From positions 22,283,273 through 22,347,272 of the forward strand of contig CM063248.1 of NCBI GenBank assembly GCA_032158295.1: DNA of 64,000 bases, written 5' to 3'. This DNA is from Pycnopodia helianthoides (lineage: Eukaryota; Echinodermata; Asteroidea; Forcipulatida; Asteriidae). Below are positions 54,906 through 64,000 of this stretch, piece by piece; positions within the stretch are counted from its first letter, which is position 1, and every line of letters begins with the position of its first letter. The notes beneath the pieces are model-generated. The model made no database searches. It had not been told where the DNA came from and saw nothing but the letters and a program-made list of their open reading frames with translations. A program made the position numbers and the translations under genes.

Positions 54906-57602
54906 ACAAATTCGAGGTGTTCGTGTTTTTGGCCTGAATTAACGAGTCATTAGTTTTTAAGTAAAACTGACTGGAGTGATCGTGAGCTGTGCTGTTTGTT
55001 ATTGTAAAAACAAAATGAATAGCTAAGTATGGATTTTTTTCTGAGCGTTTTACAGAACTTCAAGTTTAGACAGGTCAAAAGGTCAAGACAAGGTCACGAA
55101 CATATTCATTTAAGTTAGTGAAGTATGTGGAGCCCTTGCATATGGTGTAAATGGTCGAAATGGCTTGTGTAGTTAAAGAGATATGAATTTATGAATTACT
55201 GGCGACTGTTATAGAAGAGACTAGATCTAACCGAAGGGAAAGATCAAGTGACAAAATGCTTTTAGTAAAGACTCTTCATGACTTATAATAGCGCGCTGTA
55301 GCGAAGTGCACTGCACACACGTTGTTGTACAGACGGTTTTTGTGCTGCACCAGAATGAGGGTTTATCAACAAGCACGTGCGCACGACCGGAAGCAAAGGT
55401 CAAACAGGGGTGATGTCGATGCAAAATTTTGAGCAGGTTCAACCATGGTTCTTCAACCATCCTCAAACTGATGCAAACTTTGTGAAAAATCAGCTTTTGA
55501 TGTCTTGTCATCAGTTACGCCCACATTAACGAGCTCATGGTGCGCTAGTGTGCATTTATACACGGTTCTTCCACCGTCCCCAATCAAACCATTCCCTTTG
55601 TCAGTCATTGCTTACGGGGGGAAAAAAAAAGTTATTCCCAGACGTCATACATAAAAAAAATAAAGAAACATTAATGTGAGTTTCTTGCAAAGTTTAATCA
55701 CTGCATTGTATTTTAGCAAACTGTGCCAGTTCTCGCATGGTCAACAGCTTGTATAATCGAAACAAACATTCAAAAATATGTGAACAAAAGCTTTTGGCAA
55801 AAATAAATAAAACATTCTATGGCAGCGCGCGATCCTTGCCAACAAAATGTTAAGGAACATTTGCTGCCAAACGCTATTAATACTAGGCATGTATGTTTGC
55901 CCAGAAGACTTGGCACGCTTGACACATAAATATGGGCCACGGTCGCCCAGAAACAACTTGGTACGGAAGTGCAAACAACTTGGCATGCTTGCCACAAACA
56001 AACAATTTGACAGCCGCTTGCCACCAAGCTACTCGCCCCGTCTCGAATGGTAGCTAGCCTGCAGCCTTAATTTGATCTTGTAACAAGTAAAAACTGTATG
56101 CAATTTAGGCGTAAGTGTGTAAACACCGATTACAAGAAATGAGTAGCTGTGTCAAAATGCTAGCATTCTGAAGCAAAGGCACTAAAAAATACTAAGGGAT
56201 GTCTATGCATACAGCAAGGGTGTATGGAAGGATAAAGCAGATGTGAAGGGAGATTCAGTCTGTCGGGCATGCAGGAGATTCTGTCTGAGCATACGGCGTA
56301 TAAATTTTATCCTGACTCCTTCTGATAGCGCCCTCTTTTGAATAAACCCACAAGTTCACGTTAAGTCTACCGTATACGGGTGGTGATCGTGAACCACTGA
56401 TCTGTTGTGCACTTCTAATATTATTGCATATGCTTCTACACAATACTAAATAAACAAGCATATTATCATAATATAAAAAAATTTTGGAGTGATTTCATCT
56501 GCCTTCTGTTGTCTAATTCTAAGAAAGACTTAGGTTTTTTTAAACGAGCCTTTGAACTACTCACAAGTACAACTTTCATGTATGTCAATCACTGAAGTAT
56601 ATTTATTTTTCTATGGATCATAATTCTTTATTGATTAGTAAATCCGACAATGCAAATCATGTTTACATTATTAAGTTACAATTCTTAGAAGTTTTAGCAG
56701 GTTTTCAAATACTGTAATTTGGCTTCTCATTTATATGTATCGGTGCCTGATACTTTGATTGTTCAATACATGCACTGATGATGATGTCGTTAAAATAAGT
56801 GGAGCATAGTATGAGCTATTGGCTGCATTTAAAAAAATAGCTTGCTTGATTTTTAGAAATTAGTCTTCATACAGAACGGTTTGTTAAATTTATAATATTG
56901 AAAGAAAAGACACTTGTTTGGAAAAATTATGCAAGATAAAGTCATGAAGACTGCAAGTTTAAGCCTCTCGTTAATTTTAACTAATAAAATATTTTTAATG
57001 AGTTAATAACTATTTCCACCTGTTTGTTGCATCATACACTCAACAAGGAATTAAGGAATGGATGTGTTCCATCGAGTATGAAATCTTTCACTGGAGACCA
57101 TTCGGGTACTGGATGTGTTGTATATTCTGAAGAAGAAAAAAACAATTATAAACAAAGTATGACTCAAAGCAAATTAAGTCAAGCTGAAACTGCTCAAATA
57201 GATAAAATTCAAGACTTACAACATTTCATAATTTTATAATAATAATAACAATTTGTTGAATTTATATTGCGTCTCTCAAGGACCAACCTGTTCGAGGGCG
57301 CATAACAATACAACATATCAGAGTAAGGAAATTGCGCAAGAAAAAATGAGTGGAAGGTGCACTTCCTGTTTTATTAGGGGAAACTTTATCGAAGGGTTTT
57401 CAAATAAGTATGTCATAAGTCTGACCATTTCTGACTACAGTGACACAGCCAACAACCATACCAATCCCCATTGCTATCTCTATCTCTTCGACGTTCATAG
57501 TACTAAACGTTCCTTAGTTAAAAAAAAATTCACCAACGTCACCACTTGATGATACAGGATAAACTTTATAACGTAATTGTGCATCAAATAAAAGAATCAT
57601 TT
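54906..57602. other. 2.7-kb spacer without a supported gene
   Basis: Single-copy-like DNA between the forward and reverse repeat blocks. Open frames at 55227-55511 (minus), 55741-56053 (both strands), 56255-56461 (minus) and 57024-57549 (plus) show no recognisable motifs or splice pairs. 55900-56040 contains a diverged internal repeat (ACTTGGCACGCTTGACAC against ACTTGGCATGCTTGCCAC). 57236-57315 resembles an inverted SINE or LINE tail. Confidence 0.45.
57236..57318 (-). mobile_element. Inverted SINE/LINE 3'-tail fragment
   Basis: On the minus strand it reads TTATGCGCCCTCGAACAGGT ... ATATAAATTCAACAAATTGT followed by (TTA)n. This GCGC...TATAAATTC...ATT-repeat layout is like the tail of the SINE at 49043, though the sequences are diverged. 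No head is present. Confidence 0.45.
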
Positions 57603-57887
57603 TTAAAAGCAATGATGTTCACATGAAAACTTACCGAAGTTAGTCCCGTGTAGCAACGATAAACACATGCCGTGTGGAGGGTCTGAAACACCCCTCATGG
57701 TCCGATGACACATCCTTCCTTCTCGGAGTGTGATCAAAGCATAACCAATGTTTGTCCTTTTCTGCTTGAATTTTCTCACATAATTAATAGTCATATGAAT
57801 CACTGAAGTAGGTGGCCATCTCAGCGAAACTTCGTCTTTAATTCCATTTTGATCATTAAGCCACGAGAAGGGCGAAGAGGGGAACAA
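57603..57887 (-). CDS. Candidate exon, family unknown
   Basis: The minus strand is open from a stop just upstream of 57887 through WLNDQNGIKDEVSLRWPPTS, TINYVRKFKQKRTNIGYALI and GMCLSLLHGTNFG. A donor-like TTCG|GTAAGT lies at about 57634, leaving phase 1. No in-frame ATG heads the frame (it follows a TAA and a TTG), so it would need an upstream acceptor. The composition is protein-like and a degenerate homolog exists at 51822-52090, so this has been copied. It might be a host exon or a transposon exon. I do not recognise the family. Confidence 0.3.
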   Translation of the reverse strand: MFPSSPFSWLNDQNGIKDEVSLRWPPTSVIHMTINYVRKFKQKRTNIGYALITLREGRMCHRTMRGVSDPPHGMCLSLLHGTNFGKFSCEHHCF

Positions 57888-58109
57888 TTAGACGCTGAAT
57901 ATGAGCGGAATTCAGATCTATACTGTCAGTACGCCATTGATAAGTTGTAAGTACCGTGACTGTCAACTGTATGTATGCAGGCGTCGTGGACTTTGAACCT
58001 TAATACCAATGATGCAGCGTGTACAGTATACTGTACATGTAAGATTACACGTGGTCAAAGGCGGAACGACCAGCTCTGCGCTTCTAATTCTGCGGGCTGA
58101 ACGAAATGT
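57888..58109. other. Spacer
   Basis: Contains a short palindromic GTACAGTATACTGTAC at 58020-58035. No gene seen. Confidence 0.5.
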
Positions 58110-58830
58110 TCAGCTTACATTTTCAGCCGGAGGTCAATTACAAACGGGTAACTCTTTGTGTAACATTTGTTGGGTTTTAAAAGACCTATCCGATGATGTA
58201 TTGATGTATTCCATTCAGAAGTGATTGAGTTATGATTTTTGGTAATATTAAATTTTGATTTACTGTATTTCAACACCTGATGACGTCATCATGACGTCAC
58301 AACTACCTGATGGAGGTGTCATCAAGGTTCTAACATGGTGTAAATTTGAAGTTAATCAGTTAAACAGAAGTTAATAATTTTGCCAGGAAATGATTTTAAT
58401 GACTTTTTTGTTAAGAATTGCAGAAAGGCAAACTTTGACCTTCTGGTACGACCAGAAGTAAAGGTCAAGTGAATTTGGCGTTAACTTTTCAAATGTTGCC
58501 CGTGTCTTGATCTATCATATGCCCAAACATGAATACCATAGCTGTAATATTCAGAGACATACAGGCATTGGCATGAGGGCACTTTTTGAACTAAAATGGC
58601 TTGTAATTTGACACCCGATGACGTCATCATGACGTCAATGTTCACACACATTCTGCTTGTTACGTTCTAACGTCACATTAAGTTTCAAGTTGATCAAAGG
58701 TTTGCAAGTATGCTTTTTTTTGCGGACAAACGACTATCAGAAGTAAAACAAACTAAAACTAGAGCTTAAGTGTTTGTACAAACAAACACTGAGGTGTTCG
58801 GCTATCAAAAGGGTCAGTGTTTAATTAAAT
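58110..58830 (-). repeat. Palindrome-rich family: reverse copy R1
   Basis: Same landmarks as F1 but on the minus strand: CCTGATGACGTCATCATGAC at 58278, TGGTACGACCAGAAGTAAAG at 58443, CCCGATGACGTCATCATGAC at 58615, TTTTTGCGGACAAACGACTA near 58720. It ends with an inverted partial copy of the CTCTAGT-bounded segment (58752-58830). Confidence 0.8.
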
Positions 58831-60215
58831 CGATGAAAAGATTGTTGATAGTTTTTGAAATTTCACGGAAAGTACATTTATTACACAGGAAATAAATGCA
58901 AACGTTAATACTTAACTTCCGCTTTCAACCGGAAGTCAAGGTCAATTGAGGTCACACCTTGTGTAGCGTTTGTTTATTTTTGGAAGACCTCTCCGATGAT
59001 GTATGGATTGTAAAAATCCATGCACGGTTCATAAGTTAATTTTTTTTCAAATATTAAACGTTATTTCAATTTAATTGAACACATGATGACGTCATTATGA
59101 CGTCAAGAAAGCGGTGTCTTCTACAGGTGAAGAGCTAACTATGTGCGGAGTTTGAAGGTTGCGTGATCTTGCGAAGTGTGTCTTTTCTTATCTGGCAAAA
59201 ATGATCACATTTGGATTTTAACCAACACAGCCCATACAGCCTTGCTCTATGCATAGCCTAATGCCAAATGGACTTTGCCCCTGTGATCAGTAGAGCGGAA
59301 CAGCCAGCCACAGTGCTTTAGCACTATACAAAGTTTAAACGCGGGTAATAACACTCGTGGGCTTTAACGTCTGATTTCAACCGGAACTTAAAGTCAAATT
59401 GATATCATCTCTGTGCAAAAGTTTGAGAAAGCTCAAGGACCTACAACCTGATGTAAAAATTGTGACAAAAGTAAAAGTAGTTCTTGAGATATGAATTTTT
59501 GAATTTTTCAACTTCCGATTTGAACCGGAAGTTAAGGTCAAATGGGGTCAAGCTTTGTGTAGGGGTTTGTCGATGATGTGTCGATTGTAAAAATCCAACA
59601 TGCGGTTCACGAGTTATGATTTTTTACAAATATTAAACTTTGATTTATTGTAATTCAAAACCTGATGACGTCATCATAACATCATCAAATTTGTGTCGTC
59701 TTGATATTGAGGTTCAAATGTCTGATGAGTTTCAATGTTCAATTCGATTTCAATCTTGAGTTATGCCGTAAATAAGCACGAAAGTGATGTTTTTCAAGAA
59801 AAAAACCCAAAGGCAAACTTCGACCCAGGGTAACGACCCGGAAGTAAAGGTCATATGATTTTGGTGTTAACTTTTCAAAGATTGCCCATGTCTAGATCTA
59901 TCATATGCCCAAATATGAATACTGTAGCTGTAATATTCAGAGACATGCAGGCATTGGCATGAAGTCACTTTTTGAACGTAAATTTGCTTGTAATTTGACA
60001 CCCGATGACGTCATCATGACGCCACAACTTCTGTATCATCTGCTAGTTGCAATCTACCTACATGTAAAGTTTCAAGTTGATATAGGCCCCGCAACTATGC
60101 GTTTTTTTTTGCGGACAAAGCCCACCGAGAAGAAGAAAAACTAAAAAGTAAAAAAAAACAAAAACAAACAAAATCAATGAGTTGTTCGCGCTGTTGCACG
60201 AACACCTCAAAAAGT
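58831..60215 (-). repeat. Palindrome-rich family: reverse copy R2
   Basis: Landmarks on the minus strand are TTTCAACCGGAAGTCAAGGT (58931), ATGATGACGTCATTATGACG (59084), TTTGAACCGGAAGTTAAGGT (59521), CCTGATGACGTCATCATAAC (59664), CCCGATGACGTCATCATGAC (60001) and TTTTGCGGACAAAG near 60105, ending with the inverted GTTCGCGC hairpin at 60185. 59115-59370 is unrelated and may be an insertion. Confidence 0.8.
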
Positions 60216-60224
60216 GACGTCATG

Positions 60225-61249
60225 CCAATGACTGTATGTCTCTGAATATTATAGCTAGAGTAGTTATATTTGTTCATATGATAAACAAAGACATGGGCAA
60301 CATTTGAAAAGTTAACGCAAAATTCACATGACCTTTACTTCCGGTCGTACCGGAAGGTCAAAGTTTCCCTATTGTAATTCTTTAAAAAAAACTTTCCTGG
60401 TAAAAACATTATTTTTTGTATTACATATCAACTTCAAATTAACACCATGTTAGGACCGTAATACAACCTCCATCAGGTAGTTGTGACGTCATGATGACGT
60501 CATCAGGTGTAAAGATACAGTAAATCAAAGTTTAATACTTCAAAAATTCATAACTCGAGAAGAAGTACTTTAGCTATTAATTCAATCTATACATCATCGG
60601 AGAGGTCTTGAAAAATGTAGCAATTACTACACAGAGTGTTACGACATTTGACTTTGACTTCCTGTTCAAACCGGAAGTTGAAAATTTCAAATTTCGTACC
60701 TCAAGAAATATTCATACTTTTACACATACACTACTCACAAATGTTACACCATGGTGTAGGCCCATAAGCGGTCTCAAACTTTGCCACAGAGATGTTACCT
60801 ACTTGACCTTCACTTCCGGTTGAAATCGGGTATGCAATGACCCGCTGTTAAACCGCAGGAAAATAACTGCACTGAAAATACACACAAGGAGTTATCTATA
60901 CCAGTTGCATTGTGAGCGGCTTTTCGTTCTATTGACCGCAAGGGGCAAAGTCCAAACATGCTTGTACTCTAGTCTCTATTCAAGGTTCACGCATCCTGAT
61001 TTTGGCAATAGCTTTGTTAGTCTCTAAACAGCCGTCCATGCAAACCTCGCTAACAATCAAACGTCCGGCTTTTAATCGTGTGCTTTTTTTTAGACTTTTG
61101 CTAAAGTGTGTAGCTTGTTAGGCACGCCACAAAACAGTAATATCACCAAATTCAACTAAATGCAATAGCTCACGCGTTAACAAAACACTGACCCCATTGA
61201 TAACCGAACACCTCATGTGTTTGTTTGTACAAACACTAAATTCTAGTAT
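60225..61249 (+). repeat. Palindrome-rich family: forward copy F2
   Basis: It aligns with 53680-54706 throughout: CTTCCGGTCGTACCGGAAGG at 60340, TGACGTCATGATGACGTCAT at 60484, TTCAAACCGGAAGTTG at 60664, TTCACTTCCGGTTGAAATCG at 60808, then the CTCTAGT-bounded segment (copy C, 60967-61249). The LINE frame starts within ten bases of its end. Confidence 0.85.
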
Positions 61250-61254
61250 ATCTA

Positions 61255-61985
61255 ATGTTTTTTTTGTCCATTGCCATAAATGTTAACGGCTTAAGAAACG
61301 ATCTAAAAAGAAGTGTATTAGTTGAATACTTACAACGTAGAAAATTCAGTCTTATTTTTCTACAAGAGACTCACAGTGATGTCAATGATGAATCAGAATG
61401 GAGTAAACAATGGCAGGGTGAAATGTATTTTAGTCATGGCAACCGCCAATCTAGGGAGGTAGCTGTTCTTACCTCAAAAAAGGTTAGTCTAAATATTTCC
61501 AACATTACCATGGATGAGGAAGGAAGATGGATAAAGGCCCAAATAGTCTGGAGCAATTATACCTGCTTTATTTCCTCTGTCTATGCCCCTAATCAAATTC
61601 ATGACCGCACTTACTTCTTTGATAACTTTTGCGATCAAATTACTGGTCTTGAAAATTGGATTATTGGAGGTGATTTTAATTGTAACCTTGACAACACAAA
61701 TGTTAAAGAGCCCAGCAAAACTATTTTGACCAATGTTTTAAATGAAAAAGACCTTATTGACTCATGGCGTACATTTCACCCTGACAAAGAAGATTTTACT
61801 CATTTATCATAGTAGTGGTCATTCAAGCAGAATTGATTACATTTCTGTGTCTTCAAATCTTATTAACAATGTTAATGACGTTTCTATTTCCTCATGGGGT
61901 TTTTCTGATCATCAAACTATTGGCCTGAAACTAGATGATTTAGATACTCCCCACCGTCAAGGCCGATGGGTCTGTAACAATTCTT
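61255..61985 (+). pseudogene. LINE endonuclease (APE-type), frameshifted
   Basis: The first frame, 61255-61812, opens SIAINVNGLRNDLKRSVL and includes the catalytic-site motifs FLQETHSD (metal-binding Glu), SSVYAPN and IIGGDFNCNLD (Asp and Asn of the active site). At about 61800 the sense passes to the next frame, which reads SSRIDYISVS and SWGFSDHQTIGLKL (the final Ser-Asp-His). All key catalytic residues are therefore present but split by one frameshift. In life this domain nicks target DNA for target-primed reverse transcription. The start at ATG 61255 is simply the first in frame. Confidence 0.9.
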
Positions 61986-62700
61986 TATTACAAGATCCTG
62001 AATGTATTTTTCGTATCACTAATCTTTGGAACTTTTGGAGCACCCAAAAAACATAAATATGACTCTCTCTCCAAATGGTGGGAAAGTGGCAAATACCGCT
62101 TGAAAGAAATTATTCAAGAATATGGCAAAGAAAAAGCTCATACTGCCAATAAAAATCGGAAAAAGTTACAGAAACGTTACGACCATTTGATTAAAAACAA
62201 TGATACAAATTGTCTTGATGAGATAAAAGATCTCGAAGATAATCTCAAACAATATGAAATTAATGAAGGGAAAGAAGGCCCAAATTAGAACTCATAACAT
62301 TCAAAAAGAGGAATGCGAAAAAGCCTCCAAATAATTATTTTCTCAATCTTGAAAGACAACAGATTCAAAGCTTAAAAATTGACAAACTTCTTAACAATGA
62401 GGGAGTTCCCTTAGACCAGCCAGATACAATGCTTGAAATTGCCAATGACTTCTATAGTAATCTGCATAGTTCAGAGAATCTTTTCAAAGAACTCATTTCT
62501 AATATCAAAGAAAAACTATTCCTGAAAATGTTCTTGAAGATCTTGATAGAGAGATTACCGAAGAAGAGCTTAAATGTGCTCTCTTTCAGATGAAAAAAAA
62601 GTCCCGGTATCGATGGCTTAACAGTTGAATTTTACCAAAGATTTTGGCATATTATTGGAAAAGACATTCTTAACGTTTTCATAAACTGACTTAATAATGA
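61986..62700 (+). pseudogene. LINE ORF2 linker, frameshifted
   Basis: Lys/Asn-rich coiled-coil-like sequence (EYGKEKAHTANKNRKKLQKR at 62118, then the stretch DEIKDLEDNLKQYEINEGKE) lies between the endonuclease and RT. At least three further frame changes occur before the RT (for example around 62288 and 62600, where GIDGLT-like sequence, the usual S-P-G-x-D-G-L-T/P motif, is out of frame: AAGTCCCGGTATCGATGGCT). Confidence 0.75.
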
Positions 62701-63346
62701 ATTTTTGAGTGATTCAATGAACCTTGCTCTTGTTAAACTAATTTATAAAAATGCGGGAAGTCGCTATAAACTAAAAAATTGGCGTCCAATAAGCCCCCTG
62801 ACAGTTGACTATAAAATATTGTCAAAAGCCATTACCAATCGACTAAAATTAGCCATGCCGTTCATTATTGGCAAAGAACAGACATGTGGTGTGCACAACC
62901 GGAAAATTCAAGATAACCTCATGGTTTTAAGAGATATGATTGATTATTGATGGGAAAATCTAGGAGCTGCTGTTATCAGTTACGACCAATAAAAAGTTAA
63001 TTGGAAGTACATGTTTTCTATTAAGTGTAAGATGAATCTTACCCGTATTTTCATAAGATTGGTTGAACTCTTCTATAGTAAACCCAATTGCAGAATTATT
63101 TTAAATAACTTTATTGGTTCACCTATCCAGATTAGTAGAGGGATCAGACAAGGTTGACCGCTGTCTCCACTACTTTACGCCATATGTTTCTAGTCTTATT
63201 AGAAACAACCAGATTTTAAAAGGCATTCAAACTCCCAATGGTGAAACTAGTGTTAAGTTAATCCAGCACGCCGATGACACCATCATTTTCATTGGCAATG
63301 AATGCGAGTTTAATATTGTGGAAGACCTTTTTGATACATATTGTAG
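62701..63346 (+). pseudogene. LINE reverse transcriptase, disrupted
   Basis: 62705-62950 encodes LVKLIYKNAGSRYKLKNWRP followed by ISPLTVDYKIL, motifs of the RT fingers. Then AAVISYDQ is followed at once by a stop and KVNWKYMF; the usual EKAFDR between them is missing, so the first catalytic Asp (motif A) is lost. GIRQG-stop-PLSPLLYAI has TGA in place of the usual Cys codon, and another stop follows. Motif C is present as HADDTIIF, with His for the usual Tyr. The enzyme cannot be active. Confidence 0.9.
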
Positions 63347-63582
63347 TCCAGGCCGATTTCCTACCTCCCGCCCAGGTAGTAGTTAATAAGCAGGACAGTT
63401 CGTTCAGAACTGAGAAGTCTCCCGAATTCTGAAAATCTACTCCGCGGTAGTAGAATAAATAGCAAGACAAGTTCTCTAAAGAACAAATCTACACAGCAAA
63501 GTAGATATTTATACACATGGTGTTACCGCAAACCGAATATATATTGATACCTCACCATGCAATGCCTCAAAACCCATAACCT
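63347..63582 (+). mobile_element. Unidentified insert replacing part of the LINE
   Basis: The RT frame ends at CATATTGTAG and the LINE resumes at ACCTGCTTGATCCTGAAGAT. Between lies non-LINE DNA with an imperfect internal duplication (GGTAGTAGTTAATAAGCAGG...GTTCAGAAC against GGTAGTAGAATAAATAGCAA...AAAGAAC) and the phrase ATATATTGATACCTCACCAT. The LINE sequence normally found between palm/thumb and zinc-binding tail is gone, so insertion was accompanied by deletion. The family is not identified; a retroelement 3' end is possible. Confidence 0.55.
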
Positions 63583-64000
63583 GCTTGATCCTGAAGATAA
63601 ACACTTTTGGTATCATTTAAAACATATGATTCTTCCCACTAGAGATTTGCTGTACAAAATCGGTCCTGTTGTTGATGTTAAATGTCCATTGTGTGAAACG
63701 AAGTTAAAATCTCATTATCACTTGTTCATTTATTGTATTAGCACTTTAAATGCTTGGATCTTTTTTGAGTATCTTTTAAGGAAATATACAGACAACAAAC
63801 ACTTTTGTCTTAACGACCAAAATAGAATTCTGGGCTATGAATTAAAACCAGTCCCTGGAGTTCTTGTGGTTATCCGACATTGATATAATTTTTCAGTTCA
63901 AACTTAATTTAAAAAGTTTTTTGACTCTAGACAAGGGCAAAATGAGTTGTGAAACGTTCAAATCTGTTTATACCCGCAATGACACCCTGTGCTCCATCAA
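63583..64000 (+). pseudogene. LINE ORF2 C-terminus with zinc-binding (zf-RVT-like) motif
   Basis: LLDPEDKHFWYHLKHMILPT, then RDLLYKIG, KCPLCETK, HYHLFIYC and NAWIFFEYLL. The C-x-x-C...H-x-x-x-C spacing and W/LPT/L-Y-K-I-G phrasing are the reverse-transcriptase zinc-binding domain of L1/Tx1-like ORF2 proteins. The frame stops at 63883. LINE-like sequence (FKLNLKSFL, SCETFKSVY) continues in another frame to the window edge. Confidence 0.85.

Larger units (their letters stand above)
61250..64000 (+). mobile_element. Degenerate L1/Tx1-type LINE, ORF2 region
   Basis: Endonuclease, linker, reverse transcriptase and a zinc-binding C-terminus occur in the expected order, but in several frames and with deletions. 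The RT phrasing (LKNWRPISPLTVDYKILSKA, then EQTCGV...RKIQDNL) is that of the L1/Tx1 group. The 5' UTR and ORF1 are not seen, and the element runs off the window. It is broken by an unrelated ~235-bp insert at about 63347-63582. Confidence 0.9.

Noticed and set aside
55741..56053. Three overlapping frames on both strands
   Set aside because: Mutual shadows with an internal repeat; no conserved protein feature seen.
61255..61812. Host AP endonuclease gene
   Set aside because: It is followed in order by reverse transcriptase and zinc-binding motifs and is frameshifted, so it belongs to a LINE.

Overview
This is a piece of animal nuclear DNA made mostly of repeats. There is no operon structure, there are splice-like exons, a tRNA-derived SINE, TTAA- and TA-flanked MITEs, a degenerate L1/Tx1-type LINE, gag fragments and megabase-style satellite tracts. 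The SINE head and tail and the general repeat style recall echinoderms, perhaps a sea star. That placement rests on memory of repeat style and is only moderately supported. The assembly quality is very uneven and part of the window is artefact.

Layout. 1-8560: tandem array of a 1.407-kb composite unit, itself a ~66-bp minisatellite carrying a TTAA-flanked MITE. 8561-10278: 171 G then 1547 A, an assembly or consensus artefact. 10279-17810: heavily corrupted copies of the same 1.4-kb unit. 17811-17910: gap of N. 17911-19174: a GC-rich candidate first exon (minus strand) and a broken coding fragment. 19175-38453: a 19.3-kb satellite of ~50/53-bp monomers with higher-order blocks. 38454-44170: mostly single-copy DNA with two divergent candidate genes (39525-39804 minus; 40294-41528 plus, three exons), a foldback element, a minisatellite and microsatellites. 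44171-49437: several small DNA transposons, a SCAN-like gag remnant, and a SINE nested in a MITE. 49438-52430: an EF-hand exon (minus), a retroelement ORF1-like reading frame (plus) and a microsatellite. 52430-61249: a diverged repeat family rich in the palindromes TGACGTCA and CCGGAAG, in forward-forward-reverse-reverse-forward order, around a 3-kb spacer that holds a candidate exon. 61250-64000: a frameshifted LINE ORF2 (endonuclease, reverse transcriptase, zinc-binding tail) broken by an unrelated insert.

No complete, confidently named host gene is visible. The best host-gene candidates are the three-exon microgene at 40294-41528, the EF-hand exon at 50942-51001 and the exon at 57603-57887. 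The most unusual items are the MITE captured inside a satellite unit and co-amplified, and the palindrome-rich repeat family.
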